From assembly GCA_945907055.1 (NCBI GenBank), contig CAMDSG010000004.1:1-28526 (forward strand): DNA of 28,526 nucleotides. The letters run 5' to 3'. Under the pieces are notes generated by a model. That model was not told where the DNA came from. It worked only from the letters and a program-made list of their open reading frames with translations, and made no database searches. The position numbers were made by a program, and so were the translations under genes. Of the stretch, positions 6,442-14,310 are shown piece by piece. This DNA is from Bifidobacterium breve. Lineage in GTDB: Bacteria; Actinomycetota; Acidimicrobiia; IMCC26256. Each line of letters starts with the position of its first letter. Position 1 is the first letter of the stretch.

Positions 6442-7992
6442 GTGCAGATTGCAGCCATTGACCTCGGATCGAACTCATTCCACCTCGTAGTGGCGCAAGT
6501 GCAACCGGATGGCACCTTTACTCCAACAATTCGGGAGAAGGAGATGCTGCATCTAGGCGAGGATGTAACCCGATTTGGTGAGATTCCTCAAGCATCTGCA
6601 GATGCTGCAGTCTCTGCAATTCGAAGATTCAGGAAACTCGCCGAGGCCGCCGGAGCAGTTGAAATTCATGCCAAGGCAACTAGCGCAATACGAAGCGCAG
6701 AGAATGGCGCTGCTCTAGTTGACCGTATAGAGGCCGAGGCAGGTGTAGTTGTAGACGTTATTGATGGCCTTGAAGAAGCCCGCCTAATTTTTACAGCGAT
6801 ACGCGCAGCAGTCGTCCTTGACCCAGGGCCGGCGATCTGCTTCGACCTTGGTGGGGGGAGTTTAGAGATAGCAGTTGGCGATCTCAACGGGCTTCAGTTT
6901 GCGGCGAGTGAGCGACTAGGGGTGGGGCGCTTGACAGCAATGTATGCAGAGCAAGATCCGTTAAGCGATGCTTCTCGAAGATCAATGAGGGAGCACTGCA
7001 TCTCGCTTCTCTCACCCATCGCAGAGCAAGTCAAGAAGATAGGCGCACTATTAGCGGTTGGATCTAGTGGCACCTTCGAAGCAATTGCCACGATGGTTGC
7101 CTTCGCCAGGGACAAGAATGCACCGACAAGCCTCAACCAATTTCTATTTACTTATGAGGAATTCCTACCGCTGTATCAAACAATCACACGCGCTACTCAA
7201 TCTGAGCGGCGAGCGATTCCAGGTATGGATTCAAAACGAGTCGACCTAATCGCTGCCGGAGCCGTTGTTCTGCGTTCGATCTTTGAGGTATTTGATCTCA
7301 AGTCAATGACTATCTCTGATTGGGCACTAAGAGAAGGCATTGTTCTCGATGCTATTGCTCAGCATGAACCCGAAGAGTGGACCGGCGAACCCGAGTCCAT
7401 TCGACGGGGCTCAGTGCTTGGATTAGCGCGCCGCTGTTCTTGGCCAGAGGCGCATTCGCTACACGTCTCGAAACTTGCACTTCAATGCTTTGATACAACT
7501 CAAGATATACACGGCCTCAATTTGGAGGATCGCGAACTTCTTGAATATGCAGCGATTCTTCATGACATAGGTGAGCACGTTGCCCATGAAGGCCATGAAA
7601 AACACGCTGCTTACCTTGTTAGACATGGAGAGCTGCGCGGCTTCTCTCCGGCCGAGATCACGATGCTCGTCGCCCTAGTTAGATGGCATAGACGAGGAGA
7701 GGTCCGCTCCGACTCTAGAACCGGCGACCTCGACCGTTACGCACTGCAGAAATGCAGAATTCTTACTGGACTCCTTAGAATCGCAGATGGGCTCGATCGC
7801 AGTCGTCACCAAGTAGTTACAGATATTCAGGTGAGCTCCAACCCATCTCTTATTCTTTTTCGATTGAGCACGAGACTCGATCCGGAACTCGAAATCTGGG
7901 GAGCGAGGCGCAAGCGCGGGGTTCTTGAGACCACACTTGGAAGAGATGTTGAGTTCACAGCCCACCCTGCCCGACGTGAAACAGCGTCTTAA
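6442..7992 (+). CDS. Ppx/GppA phosphatase with C-terminal HD domain (exopolyphosphatase / pppGpp phosphohydrolase)
   Basis: A 516-residue protein of the length of full Ppx. The N-terminal actin-like ATPase-fold domain (about 1-300) has AAIDLGSNSFHLVV, EEARLIF with its catalytic Glu, FDLGGGSLE and AVGSSGT. The C-terminal part (about 310-480) carries an HD-type helical domain with LHDIGEHV and HGHEKHAAYLVRH. It removes terminal phosphate from polyphosphate and/or converts pppGpp to ppGpp; sequence alone does not separate the two. The frame is open from 6118, but that stretch lies antisense to gpmA. Homology begins exactly at the GTG at 6442, which is therefore taken as the start. It ends before a hairpin shared with the converging TetR gene. 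Confidence 0.9.
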   Translation: MQIAAIDLGSNSFHLVVAQVQPDGTFTPTIREKEMLHLGEDVTRFGEIPQASADAAVSAIRRFRKLAEAAGAVEIHAKATSAIRSAENGAALVDRIEAEAGVVVDVIDGLEEARLIFTAIRAAVVLDPGPAICFDLGGGSLEIAVGDLNGLQFAASERLGVGRLTAMYAEQDPLSDASRRSMREHCISLLSPIAEQVKKIGALLAVGSSGTFEAIATMVAFARDKNAPTSLNQFLFTYEEFLPLYQTITRATQSERRAIPGMDSKRVDLIAAGAVVLRSIFEVFDLKSMTISDWALREGIVLDAIAQHEPEEWTGEPESIRRGSVLGLARRCSWPEAHSLHVSKLALQCFDTTQDIHGLNLEDRELLEYAAILHDIGEHVAHEGHEKHAAYLVRHGELRGFSPAEITMLVALVRWHRRGEVRSDSRTGDLDRYALQKCRILTGLLRIADGLDRSRHQVVTDIQVSSNPSLILFRLSTRLDPELEIWGARRKRGVLETTLGRDVEFTAHPARRETAS

Positions 7993-8007
7993 ATTCGTTA
8001 TCTACTT

Positions 8008-8045
8008 AATTCTTCACTCAACGCGTAACAGTTGAGTGAATAATT
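8008..8045. terminator. Bidirectional hairpin between Ppx/GppA and the TetR gene
   Basis: Perfect 10-bp arms TTCACTCAAC (8013-8022) and GTTGAGTGAA (8031-8040) enclose an 8-nt loop. After one mismatch the stem continues with AATT/AATT (8008-8011 and 8042-8045). It lies between two convergent genes and overlaps the last codons of the TetR gene. Flanks are A/T-rich but lack a long T run. Confidence 0.7.
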
Positions 8046-8701
8046 AACGCAGTCGTCGTGACAACATCGTCGCGCGAGGCCCCGTATCCCTCAAGGTCAG
8101 AGTGGAACTCTGCCATGCGCTCGAGCATCGCAACCAACGCCGCTGCAGCCGCGTATGGCGTTAGTTCCTTCGACCCCTCCCCAGGCGACTCGCTAATCAT
8201 TAGAGCAAGGCCTTCAGTCAGTGGGCGCAGCGCACGGTTCCTCACCTCTCGGAAACGTTGGTCGCCCTCTTGCGCAGCAAGATTGCGAGTACGTAGTACA
8301 GCGCGATGAGCGTCCCAATAACGAACGAATCCGTCTACCATGCGTCGAGCCGCCGCTGCTCCATCAGGTCCACACCAATCAACCCGCATCTCAGCGCCTA
8401 ACGGAATCGTCTCCTCGCCAACCTGCTCAGCAAGGGCAAGCACTGCGTCGGACGAGTCGCGAAAATACTGATAAAACGTTGCAGGAGAACAACCTACGGA
8501 GCGTGCAATATCAACGACTCGTAGATCGTTGATACCTACCGCCTCGAGGATTGTTGCCGTGCTGGTCAGTATTCGGCTGCGGGTCCGCGACCCGCGTTCT
8601 CCGATAGCCCGTCCGTCGAGAGCAAGGTCTTGAACCTTGAAGGGATCCCTAGCCCCGTCTTGGGTCGGAGGCATTCTGTGGAGCAATTCACCAGGGGTCA
8701 T
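8018..8701 (-). CDS. TetR-family transcriptional regulator
   Basis: A 227-residue one-component regulator. The helix-turn-helix is at about residues 42-85: RILTSTATIL, then INDLRVVDIARSVGCSPATFYQYF, the hallmark recognition helix of the family. The remaining residues form the alpha-helical ligand-binding and dimer domain with no recognisable ligand signature. It has an N-terminal extension of about 35 residues before the HTH. It is divergent from the ThDP-like gene with only 34 bp between the start codons, so it may control that gene and itself. No Shine-Dalgarno sequence is present; a TAAACT hexamer ends 7 nt before the ATG. The 3' end overlaps a bidirectional terminator. A downstream in-frame ATG at 8674 is an alternative start. 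Confidence 0.9.
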   Translation of the reverse strand: MTPGELLHRMPPTQDGARDPFKVQDLALDGRAIGERGSRTRSRILTSTATILEAVGINDLRVVDIARSVGCSPATFYQYFRDSSDAVLALAEQVGEETIPLGAEMRVDWCGPDGAAAARRMVDGFVRYWDAHRAVLRTRNLAAQEGDQRFREVRNRALRPLTEGLALMISESPGEGSKELTPYAAAAALVAMLERMAEFHSDLEGYGASRDDVVTTTALIIHSTVTR

Positions 8702-8708
8702 ACTGTCG

Positions 8709-8714
8709 AGTTTA
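8709..8714 (-). promoter_or_regulatory. Candidate -10 element for a leaderless TetR transcript
   Basis: TAAACT on the minus strand ends 7 nt before the ATG at 8701, with no ribosome site in between. It sits in the 34-bp divergent gap (8702-8735). Confidence 0.45.
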
Positions 8715-8720
8715 GATGGC

Positions 8721-8726
8721 TAGAAT
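8721..8726 (+). promoter_or_regulatory. Candidate -10 element for the ThDP-like gene
   Basis: TAGAAT ends 9 nt before the ATG at 8736, and no ribosome site lies between. It is 6 bp from the opposing -10 candidate, so the two promoters would be back to back and one bound TetR dimer could cover both. Confidence 0.42.
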
Positions 8727-8735
8727 TACGCCGTT

Positions 8736-9707
8736 ATGAGGTCGGCACCGTTAATCCAAAGTAATTCGAGCCGGGCGATTCAAAGCGTTGGAGACCTGCT
8801 GCGCCCAGTCTCGGGCGAGTTAGCTGATTTATTCAATGACGCCCCGATACCTGCAGCTCTTGCATTTGCAATAAACCTAGCTCCACCAGCGTGGGAGCCC
8901 CAAGATGCCCTCATAATTCCAGCAGGGGCCAGACTTGGACTACTCGCTGGCCCTGAGGTTCTTCGATTCGATGCGATCGCCCATCTGCAGAGTCTGGCGA
9001 AGAGCGCCGGGATGATGGTCGCAAATACCTGGGGGGCAAAGGGTATTTTCAACTGGGCTGACCCGCACCACATGGGGACCGTCGGTCTTCAAGCGGACGA
9101 CTTCAGACTCTTAAATTTTCATCAACTAGATCTTGTCATCGCATTTGGTGCGGATCCCCTCGAATCGCCCGATGATGCCATTGGGTGTGAGGTGCTCCAC
9201 ATACACCCACTCCAAATTGAGAAGTTATTTATCCCGCAAATAACAACGAAGATCGAGTCCTTAACGAAGCCACCGCTCTTCACCGCTATTGCAGATATAG
9301 CGCAGCCTGGGTACTTGAGTAATCAATCTCCGCGCCATCCGGCTCGATGCGTAATGGATGTAAAGCGCTCCGTTCCCCCAGGAGGAATTGTCGCAGTGGA
9401 GCCGGGACCTATAGGGCTTTGGTTTGCTCGAACCTTCCCAACCGAGGCTCCCGGGACAATTATTGTTCCGGCATGGAGTAAGCCGGGAGCAGCCGCTGCC
9501 ATCGGTTTAATCAGCGCAATTTATGGGCATCATGCAACCGTGATCACCAGCGCTCGCATGGATCAGGTCTCTGCTGCAATACAAGAGATCGGCAGAGAAA
9601 TCGAGGCACCCCTTAAGATCGAGGAGTGGGGAACAAAAGATATTGACCTCTCGGTAACCGAGTCGCTGATTGCCGTGGCTGGAGAGGTAACAGCGTGGAG
9701 AAATTGA
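8736..9707 (+). CDS. ThDP-enzyme-like (acetolactate-synthase-fold) protein lacking the cofactor motif
   Basis: A 323-residue protein whose segments recall thiamine-diphosphate enzymes. Residues about 60-145 resemble the central FAD/NAD-like domain: a GPEVL stretch, ANTWGAKGIFNW, HHMGTVG and DLVIAFGADPLES. Residues about 212-270 resemble the start of the C-terminal ThDP-binding domain: PPGGIVAVEPG, LWFARTFP, PGAAAAIGLISAIYG. The next element, where ThDP enzymes carry GDG and a following Asn for Mg-ThDP binding, instead reads HHATVITSARMDQ. The N-terminal pyrimidine-binding domain with its catalytic Glu is also missing. I infer a non-catalytic relative. It overlaps the PAS-GGDEF-EAL gene by 13 bp and is divergent from a TetR gene, so a sensory or accessory role is possible. 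The assignment rests on motif-level similarity only. Confidence 0.6.
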   Translation: MRSAPLIQSNSSRAIQSVGDLLRPVSGELADLFNDAPIPAALAFAINLAPPAWEPQDALIIPAGARLGLLAGPEVLRFDAIAHLQSLAKSAGMMVANTWGAKGIFNWADPHHMGTVGLQADDFRLLNFHQLDLVIAFGADPLESPDDAIGCEVLHIHPLQIEKLFIPQITTKIESLTKPPLFTAIADIAQPGYLSNQSPRHPARCVMDVKRSVPPGGIVAVEPGPIGLWFARTFPTEAPGTIIVPAWSKPGAAAAIGLISAIYGHHATVITSARMDQVSAAIQEIGREIEAPLKIEEWGTKDIDLSVTESLIAVAGEVTAWRN

Positions 9708-11806
9708 GTGAAGAGACGCCTCAGATCATCGACAGCAGTTCGAGCTCGTTTCTTGAGCAACTTCTGCGCCACTCCTCAGACGCGGCGATTGTGGTACATC
9801 CGAAATACGGTGTTATCTATGCAAGCCCGGCGATAGCGGATGTCCTCGGTATCTCTCCGGATGCCTTCATTGGGCGAATGGCGGCCGATTGGATTCACTC
9901 TGAAGACGTAGCGTCAATGCTCGAGCATCGCGAGGCCGCCGAGCAATCTGGCCATGCAGGGCCCATCATTATTCGTGGCCTTCACGAAGACCACACTTGG
10001 CGATATTTCGAGGCTGAATGGTGGCGCCCGGGCGACTCCGATTTCGCAGATGGAACGATCCTGCACTTCCGCGATGTTTCAGAGCGAGAACGATCACGAG
10101 CAGAGGCAGATCGGAGCGAGGCGAGGCTAGGGGCGCTACTTTTAGAGGCCTCTGATGTAGTTATGGTGTATGGCAAAGACGGGCAGCAACTTAGTTACAT
10201 CAGCCCATCGATCGAACGCGTCATGGGTTGGAGCACCGAATTGGCTACCGAACTCACATGGCGACAAGTCATCCATCCTGATCACCTACAACGCTGGATC
10301 GATGTTGTCACCAGCGTGTCGGAAGACCCCCAGGGTAGGCGCCAAATAGAATTAAAGGCTCTACATAATGATGGAACATGGAGATGGCTAGACGTATCTG
10401 TCTTGAATCGATTCGAAGACCCGCTAATAGAAGGAATCATTCTCCATTTTCATGATGTAACTCCAAGGCATTTGGCAGAGCAAGAACTAGCGCGTCGCTC
10501 CCTCCACGACAGCCTTACTGCGCTTCCTAACAGGGTTCTGTTGGTGGATCGGCTGGAGTCAGCCCTAAATAGGAGTCAACGATCCGGGGGACTCGTCGCA
10601 CTCCTGTACTGCGACCTCGACCGCTTTAAAAATGTAAACGACACCATCGGGCATAGTGGAGCAGATCTCCTCCTCTGCGAGGTCGCTCGCCGCATGGAGG
10701 TAGCGATACGTGCGGGAGACACCTTGGCGCGACTCCACGGAGACGAATTTGTTGTCTGCGCTGAAGAGATTGATTCATGGGAAGAGGCGCAAATACTCGC
10801 CAATCGCCTACGCCGTGATCTCTCAAAGCCATTCATTCTTGGCGGCAGAGAAATACATGTAACAGCAAGCATCGGGATTGCGATCTCATCTAAAGACAAT
10901 CCATACTCAGCGAGCGATCTGCTTGAGAACGCCGACGCTGCGATGTTTGTTGCTAAGAAGGGCGGGAGAGACCGAATTGCTTTTTACAATGAGGAGGTAC
11001 GCTCACGCGAACTCTCGGAATTAGCCATACGAGACGAAATACGTGGTGCCATCGAGAACGACCAACTGGTACTCCATTACCAGCCCATCTACGACCTAAC
11101 TTCCGGAGCCCTACTAGGGACGGAGGCCCTCGTACGATGGCAGCACCCTGTTCGCGGACTGCTCTATCCAGGGGACTTCATTCCGGTAGCAGAGGAATCA
11201 GGGCTGATAGTTGCCCTCGGATCATGGGTCATTGAGAGGGCTATGCGTCAGGCCAAAGATTGGGGATTCGGCACAGCGAGGCAGGCCAAGATGTGGATAA
11301 ATGTCTCTGCGCTTCAACTAGAGCGCATTCAAATTGTCGACGAGATAACCGAACGACTCTCTCAATTTGCGATTCCCTCCCGTGCAATAGGCATCGAGAT
11401 TACAGAGACGGCACTAATAGATGCACAGCCAGAGATAGATACAAGACTCCGCATTTTGAGAGATCTTGGTTACTCAATAGCGATTGATGATTTTGGAACG
11501 GGCTACTCATCTTTGTTGTACCTGCGTAGATACTCGGCCGATACCTTAAAAATTGATAGTGCATTCGTATCTGGCCTTGGCGTCAGTAGAGATGACACTG
11601 CAATCGTCTCTTCGCTTAGGGGCCTCGCCGCGATGCTCGAGCTTCAAGTTGTGGCTGAAGGGGTCGAGACCCAAGATCAACTCCAGGCGCTACGCGCAAT
11701 GGGCTGCGAGAGCGCAAGCGGGTATCTTCTTGCGAGGCCAGCGGATGCATCCGTCATCACTCAACTTCTTGATGAGCCTCTAAAACTCATTCGCTCACAT
11801 TCTTAG
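9695..11806 (+). CDS. PAS-PAS-GGDEF-EAL cyclic-di-GMP signalling protein
   Basis: A 703-residue cytosolic protein with no transmembrane segment. PAS 1 spans about 20-130 and PAS 2 about 141-258, each ending in a PAC-like HFRDVSERE / HFHDVTPRHL. The GGDEF domain (about 265-430) has its signature as HGDEF (348-352) with an RAGD inhibitory site at 339-342. The EAL domain (about 445-695) has TEALVRW (EAL 477-479), INVSALQ, EITETALI and DDFGTGYSSL, so the phosphodiesterase residues look intact. The likely role is to make and/or degrade c-di-GMP under control of a PAS ligand. With the first Gly of GGDEF replaced by His, cyclase activity is uncertain. Start: GTG 9695 with GGAGAGG 7 nt upstream, overlapping the ThDP-like gene by 13 bp, so translation is probably coupled. 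Confidence 0.95.
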   Translation: MEKLSEETPQIIDSSSSSFLEQLLRHSSDAAIVVHPKYGVIYASPAIADVLGISPDAFIGRMAADWIHSEDVASMLEHREAAEQSGHAGPIIIRGLHEDHTWRYFEAEWWRPGDSDFADGTILHFRDVSERERSRAEADRSEARLGALLLEASDVVMVYGKDGQQLSYISPSIERVMGWSTELATELTWRQVIHPDHLQRWIDVVTSVSEDPQGRRQIELKALHNDGTWRWLDVSVLNRFEDPLIEGIILHFHDVTPRHLAEQELARRSLHDSLTALPNRVLLVDRLESALNRSQRSGGLVALLYCDLDRFKNVNDTIGHSGADLLLCEVARRMEVAIRAGDTLARLHGDEFVVCAEEIDSWEEAQILANRLRRDLSKPFILGGREIHVTASIGIAISSKDNPYSASDLLENADAAMFVAKKGGRDRIAFYNEEVRSRELSELAIRDEIRGAIENDQLVLHYQPIYDLTSGALLGTEALVRWQHPVRGLLYPGDFIPVAEESGLIVALGSWVIERAMRQAKDWGFGTARQAKMWINVSALQLERIQIVDEITERLSQFAIPSRAIGIEITETALIDAQPEIDTRLRILRDLGYSIAIDDFGTGYSSLLYLRRYSADTLKIDSAFVSGLGVSRDDTAIVSSLRGLAAMLELQVVAEGVETQDQLQALRAMGCESASGYLLARPADASVITQLLDEPLKLIRSHS

Positions 11807-11820
11807 AGTTCTTACTCTTA

Positions 11821-13380
11821 TTAGAGCAGGCGCAGCGTAGATCGGATCGCAGAAATGAGTTCGTTAGGCGCTATCACACTGTCGAATAGGAGTTGTTCGG
11901 CTCCGTCTAACGCTCCACCAAACTCTGTATGTGCAAGCACTGCCGCGGAGCCTCCAGAGTTCTGAACTGCCTCGCTAGCCGTCTCTGCCGGGAGTTCACC
12001 AATACGCGCCCCTGCTAATGCAAGGGTGGAGATTTGACCACCAAGTGACTCAAGCCCCATCAAAGCTGATATGACGCCGTACGATCGACGAAGCGTTACG
12101 TGAATGAGACTTCCGGTAAATCGACGCTGCGCTGAGAGTAGAGCCTGTGCGGCACTCAGCACCCCTGAGGCCTCAGCCTCTAGCCCTACCGCAAGCCCAG
12201 GAGAGTCAGCGAGCAGAAGCACAGGGGTATTGGTGTCTGAGGCAATCGCTAGCGCGTCCGCTGCCGCATAGGCCCCTTCGCTGTCGAGGCGCCCGTCAAT
12301 CGATGCAGGCTGATTAGCAATCACTACGAATTGGTATCCAAAAAAACTAAGTCGAGCTGTGACGACAGAGCCAACGCTCGAGAGAATCTCGAGGCTGTCA
12401 ACATCAGCAATCTCCTCAATCAAGCTCATAATATCCCAAGGGGTCACCAAATCAGCCGGGATGATCTCTTGTATGTTGGACTCAAATCGTTTGGGGCGCT
12501 TCTCGAGGAGACCCCGCCGACTTGAGTGCATTAAACCACTTGAGAAATTGTCAATGCGCTCATCTCGCAGAGCCAAGGAGATAAACCTCTTCCTGATCTC
12601 TGCGATCGCTCCTTGATCATCGCTTGCACCAAAGTCGACGATCCCCAAATATCCATCGGCGTCGCCAGAGCCCTTGCTACTCGTCTCAGATTCTCGTACT
12701 TCGCGACTATGCACCTCAACTCCGCCAAGTTCACCAGCACTGACATCCACTCCGGTAACAGCGAAGACGACGGGTGGGCCCGCCCCGAATAGTGCTGCAC
12801 CATCAACCATCACTAGGTGGTCGGCGAAGGTAGCGGTGAGAGCACCGTGACCCGCGCATGTACCCATTACTCCCACGATTATCGCGGATGAACCCTTTAC
12901 TGCAGCGAGAGCGCTTAAATCGTCGGGTATGAAGAGAGTGCGATCGTTGGGGTGGCGTGTACGCATCCCTGCTCCATCTAATAACAGAACCAACGGCAAC
13001 CCAGTTCTTTTCGCTAGGTCGAAGAGCCGCAATCTCTTAGCCAGCGTCCCAACGCCGATGGTTCCGCCCATCACGGTTGCATCTTCAGCGCCTACGAGGA
13101 GTGCGCGCCCGTTGATGGTTCCATGCCCCATCACGAAAGCATCTGCCGGAGCCACGGGCAGTGCACCGCGCTGAATTGACCCCACAAAAGCACCAATTTC
13201 ACAGAACGAATCTTCATCAAGGAGCATCTCAAGGCGCTCGCGAGCAGTGAGTCTTCCTTTGGCGTGCTGGGCAAGAACACGCTGCTCCCCGCCCATCTGC
13301 AGTACAAGGCCTCTGCGGGCCTCTAGATCACTAATCAGAGATTCCCACTCTTCGCTCTGTGAGGTCCGAGGCATCTCCAC
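11821..13380 (-). CDS. Acyl-CoA carboxylase carboxyltransferase (beta) subunit
   Basis: A 519-residue carboxyltransferase of the PccB/MccB type, which moves CO2 from carboxybiotin to an acyl-CoA. The N-terminal signature is KGRLTARERLEMLLDEDSF. The first crotonase-like half holds GGTIGVGTLAKR and GTCAGHGAL, then GAALFGAGPPVV and ELGGVEVH. The second half holds ANQPASIDGRLDSEGAYAAADAL and SPGLAVGLEAEASGVL. After ELGGVEVHS comes a polar stretch (EVRESETSSKGSGDADG) where the family normally has a short loop. No biotin carboxylase or biotin carrier subunit is in the window, so the alpha partner must be encoded elsewhere. It starts 3 nt after the short ACAD stop codon, the last gene of this operon, and converges with the c-di-GMP gene. 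The acyl substrate is unknown. Confidence 0.9.
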   Translation of the reverse strand: MEMPRTSQSEEWESLISDLEARRGLVLQMGGEQRVLAQHAKGRLTARERLEMLLDEDSFCEIGAFVGSIQRGALPVAPADAFVMGHGTINGRALLVGAEDATVMGGTIGVGTLAKRLRLFDLAKRTGLPLVLLLDGAGMRTRHPNDRTLFIPDDLSALAAVKGSSAIIVGVMGTCAGHGALTATFADHLVMVDGAALFGAGPPVVFAVTGVDVSAGELGGVEVHSREVRESETSSKGSGDADGYLGIVDFGASDDQGAIAEIRKRFISLALRDERIDNFSSGLMHSSRRGLLEKRPKRFESNIQEIIPADLVTPWDIMSLIEEIADVDSLEILSSVGSVVTARLSFFGYQFVVIANQPASIDGRLDSEGAYAAADALAIASDTNTPVLLLADSPGLAVGLEAEASGVLSAAQALLSAQRRFTGSLIHVTLRRSYGVISALMGLESLGGQISTLALAGARIGELPAETASEAVQNSGGSAAVLAHTEFGGALDGAEQLLFDSVIAPNELISAIRSTLRLL

Positions 13381-13383
13381 TTG

Positions 13384-14310
13384 CTAGCGCTGCGAAGGCT
13401 CTGGCTGAGGAAGCATCTCAGCGACTGCGTCAGCATGTGTATCCGCTGAGCCAAAACGGGTCTCTAATACCCACGCACGCTTCAAATAAAGGTGAACATC
13501 GACTTCCCACGTGAACCCCATTCCTCCATAAACCTGTGTTGCAGTCCGGCCAGTCATAATCGCAGCCTCCCCCGCAACAATCTTCGCTCCATGTAGTGAA
13601 CGCATCATGTCTCCCGTATCTGGATCATCCATGATGCATGCCGCCGCCTGTACTGCAGCGCGCGCTACCTCTGCCTTTACAGCCATCTCCGCACACATGT
13701 GCTTAACAGCTTGGAATGAACCAATCGGGCGACCAAATTGCTCTCGTGTTATTGCGTATCCAACCGACATATCAACTAGTGCGGATGCGAGCCCGACCTG
13801 TTGGGCAGCGGTCAACAGCGTCAACTCGTTAAGCAGTCGCGAAGCCTCGCTCGCAGTCCCGACTAACTCGCCGGCAGGAAGGGACTCGACTCGATGAGCA
13901 GGGGTTAGTGGATCTAGTGGCCAATCGGCCTCCGCTCCTATAAGACTCGCCGCCGGAATCTCTCTAATTCCGTCATTACCAAGTGTTAAAAGACGATCCA
14001 ATGAAGCGAGGTGCTCAACCCATACTGCATCGCCACTGCGACCCTCGATTACATCAACTACCGCATCTGCACCAGCTGAGCCGACAAGTGGACCAGGAAC
14101 ACAGGCACGCCCAAGCTCCTCGTATACGACAACTGAGTCTGCCCAGGAGAAACCATCAGCCCGAAGAGAGAAGACCCCAGCCTCTGTCAGCTCGTCGAAC
14201 ATCGAACGATCAAAGCCTTCGCGCACTCTCTCCATCGAGAATCGCCCCATCAGGAGACTCCTGATGCCATCGCGCAGCGCTACCTGATCATCAGTCAAAT
14301 CGAAGTTCAT
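13384..14310 (-). CDS. Acyl-CoA dehydrogenase, short subunit of a heteromeric pair
   Basis: A 308-residue acyl-CoA dehydrogenase fold protein, shorter than the usual 380-400. Recognisable parts are the C-terminal helical domain with REQFGRPIGSFQAVKH, LHGAKIVAGEAA, TQVYGGMGFTWEVDVHLYLKR and a truncated N-terminal/middle region. Short ACADs of this kind in Actinobacteria pair with a full-length ACAD into alpha2beta2 flavoenzymes (the ChsE/FadE pairs of steroid side-chain degradation). In those only one subunit per dimer is catalytic and FAD is shared. The gene overlaps the preceding full-length ACAD by 4 bp (ATGA), as such pairs do. The partner's FERG glutamate has no clear counterpart here. 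The family is firm and the pairing inference strong; the substrate is unknown. Confidence 0.88.
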   Translation of the reverse strand: MNFDLTDDQVALRDGIRSLLMGRFSMERVREGFDRSMFDELTEAGVFSLRADGFSWADSVVVYEELGRACVPGPLVGSAGADAVVDVIEGRSGDAVWVEHLASLDRLLTLGNDGIREIPAASLIGAEADWPLDPLTPAHRVESLPAGELVGTASEASRLLNELTLLTAAQQVGLASALVDMSVGYAITREQFGRPIGSFQAVKHMCAEMAVKAEVARAAVQAAACIMDDPDTGDMMRSLHGAKIVAGEAAIMTGRTATQVYGGMGFTWEVDVHLYLKRAWVLETRFGSADTHADAVAEMLPQPEPSQR

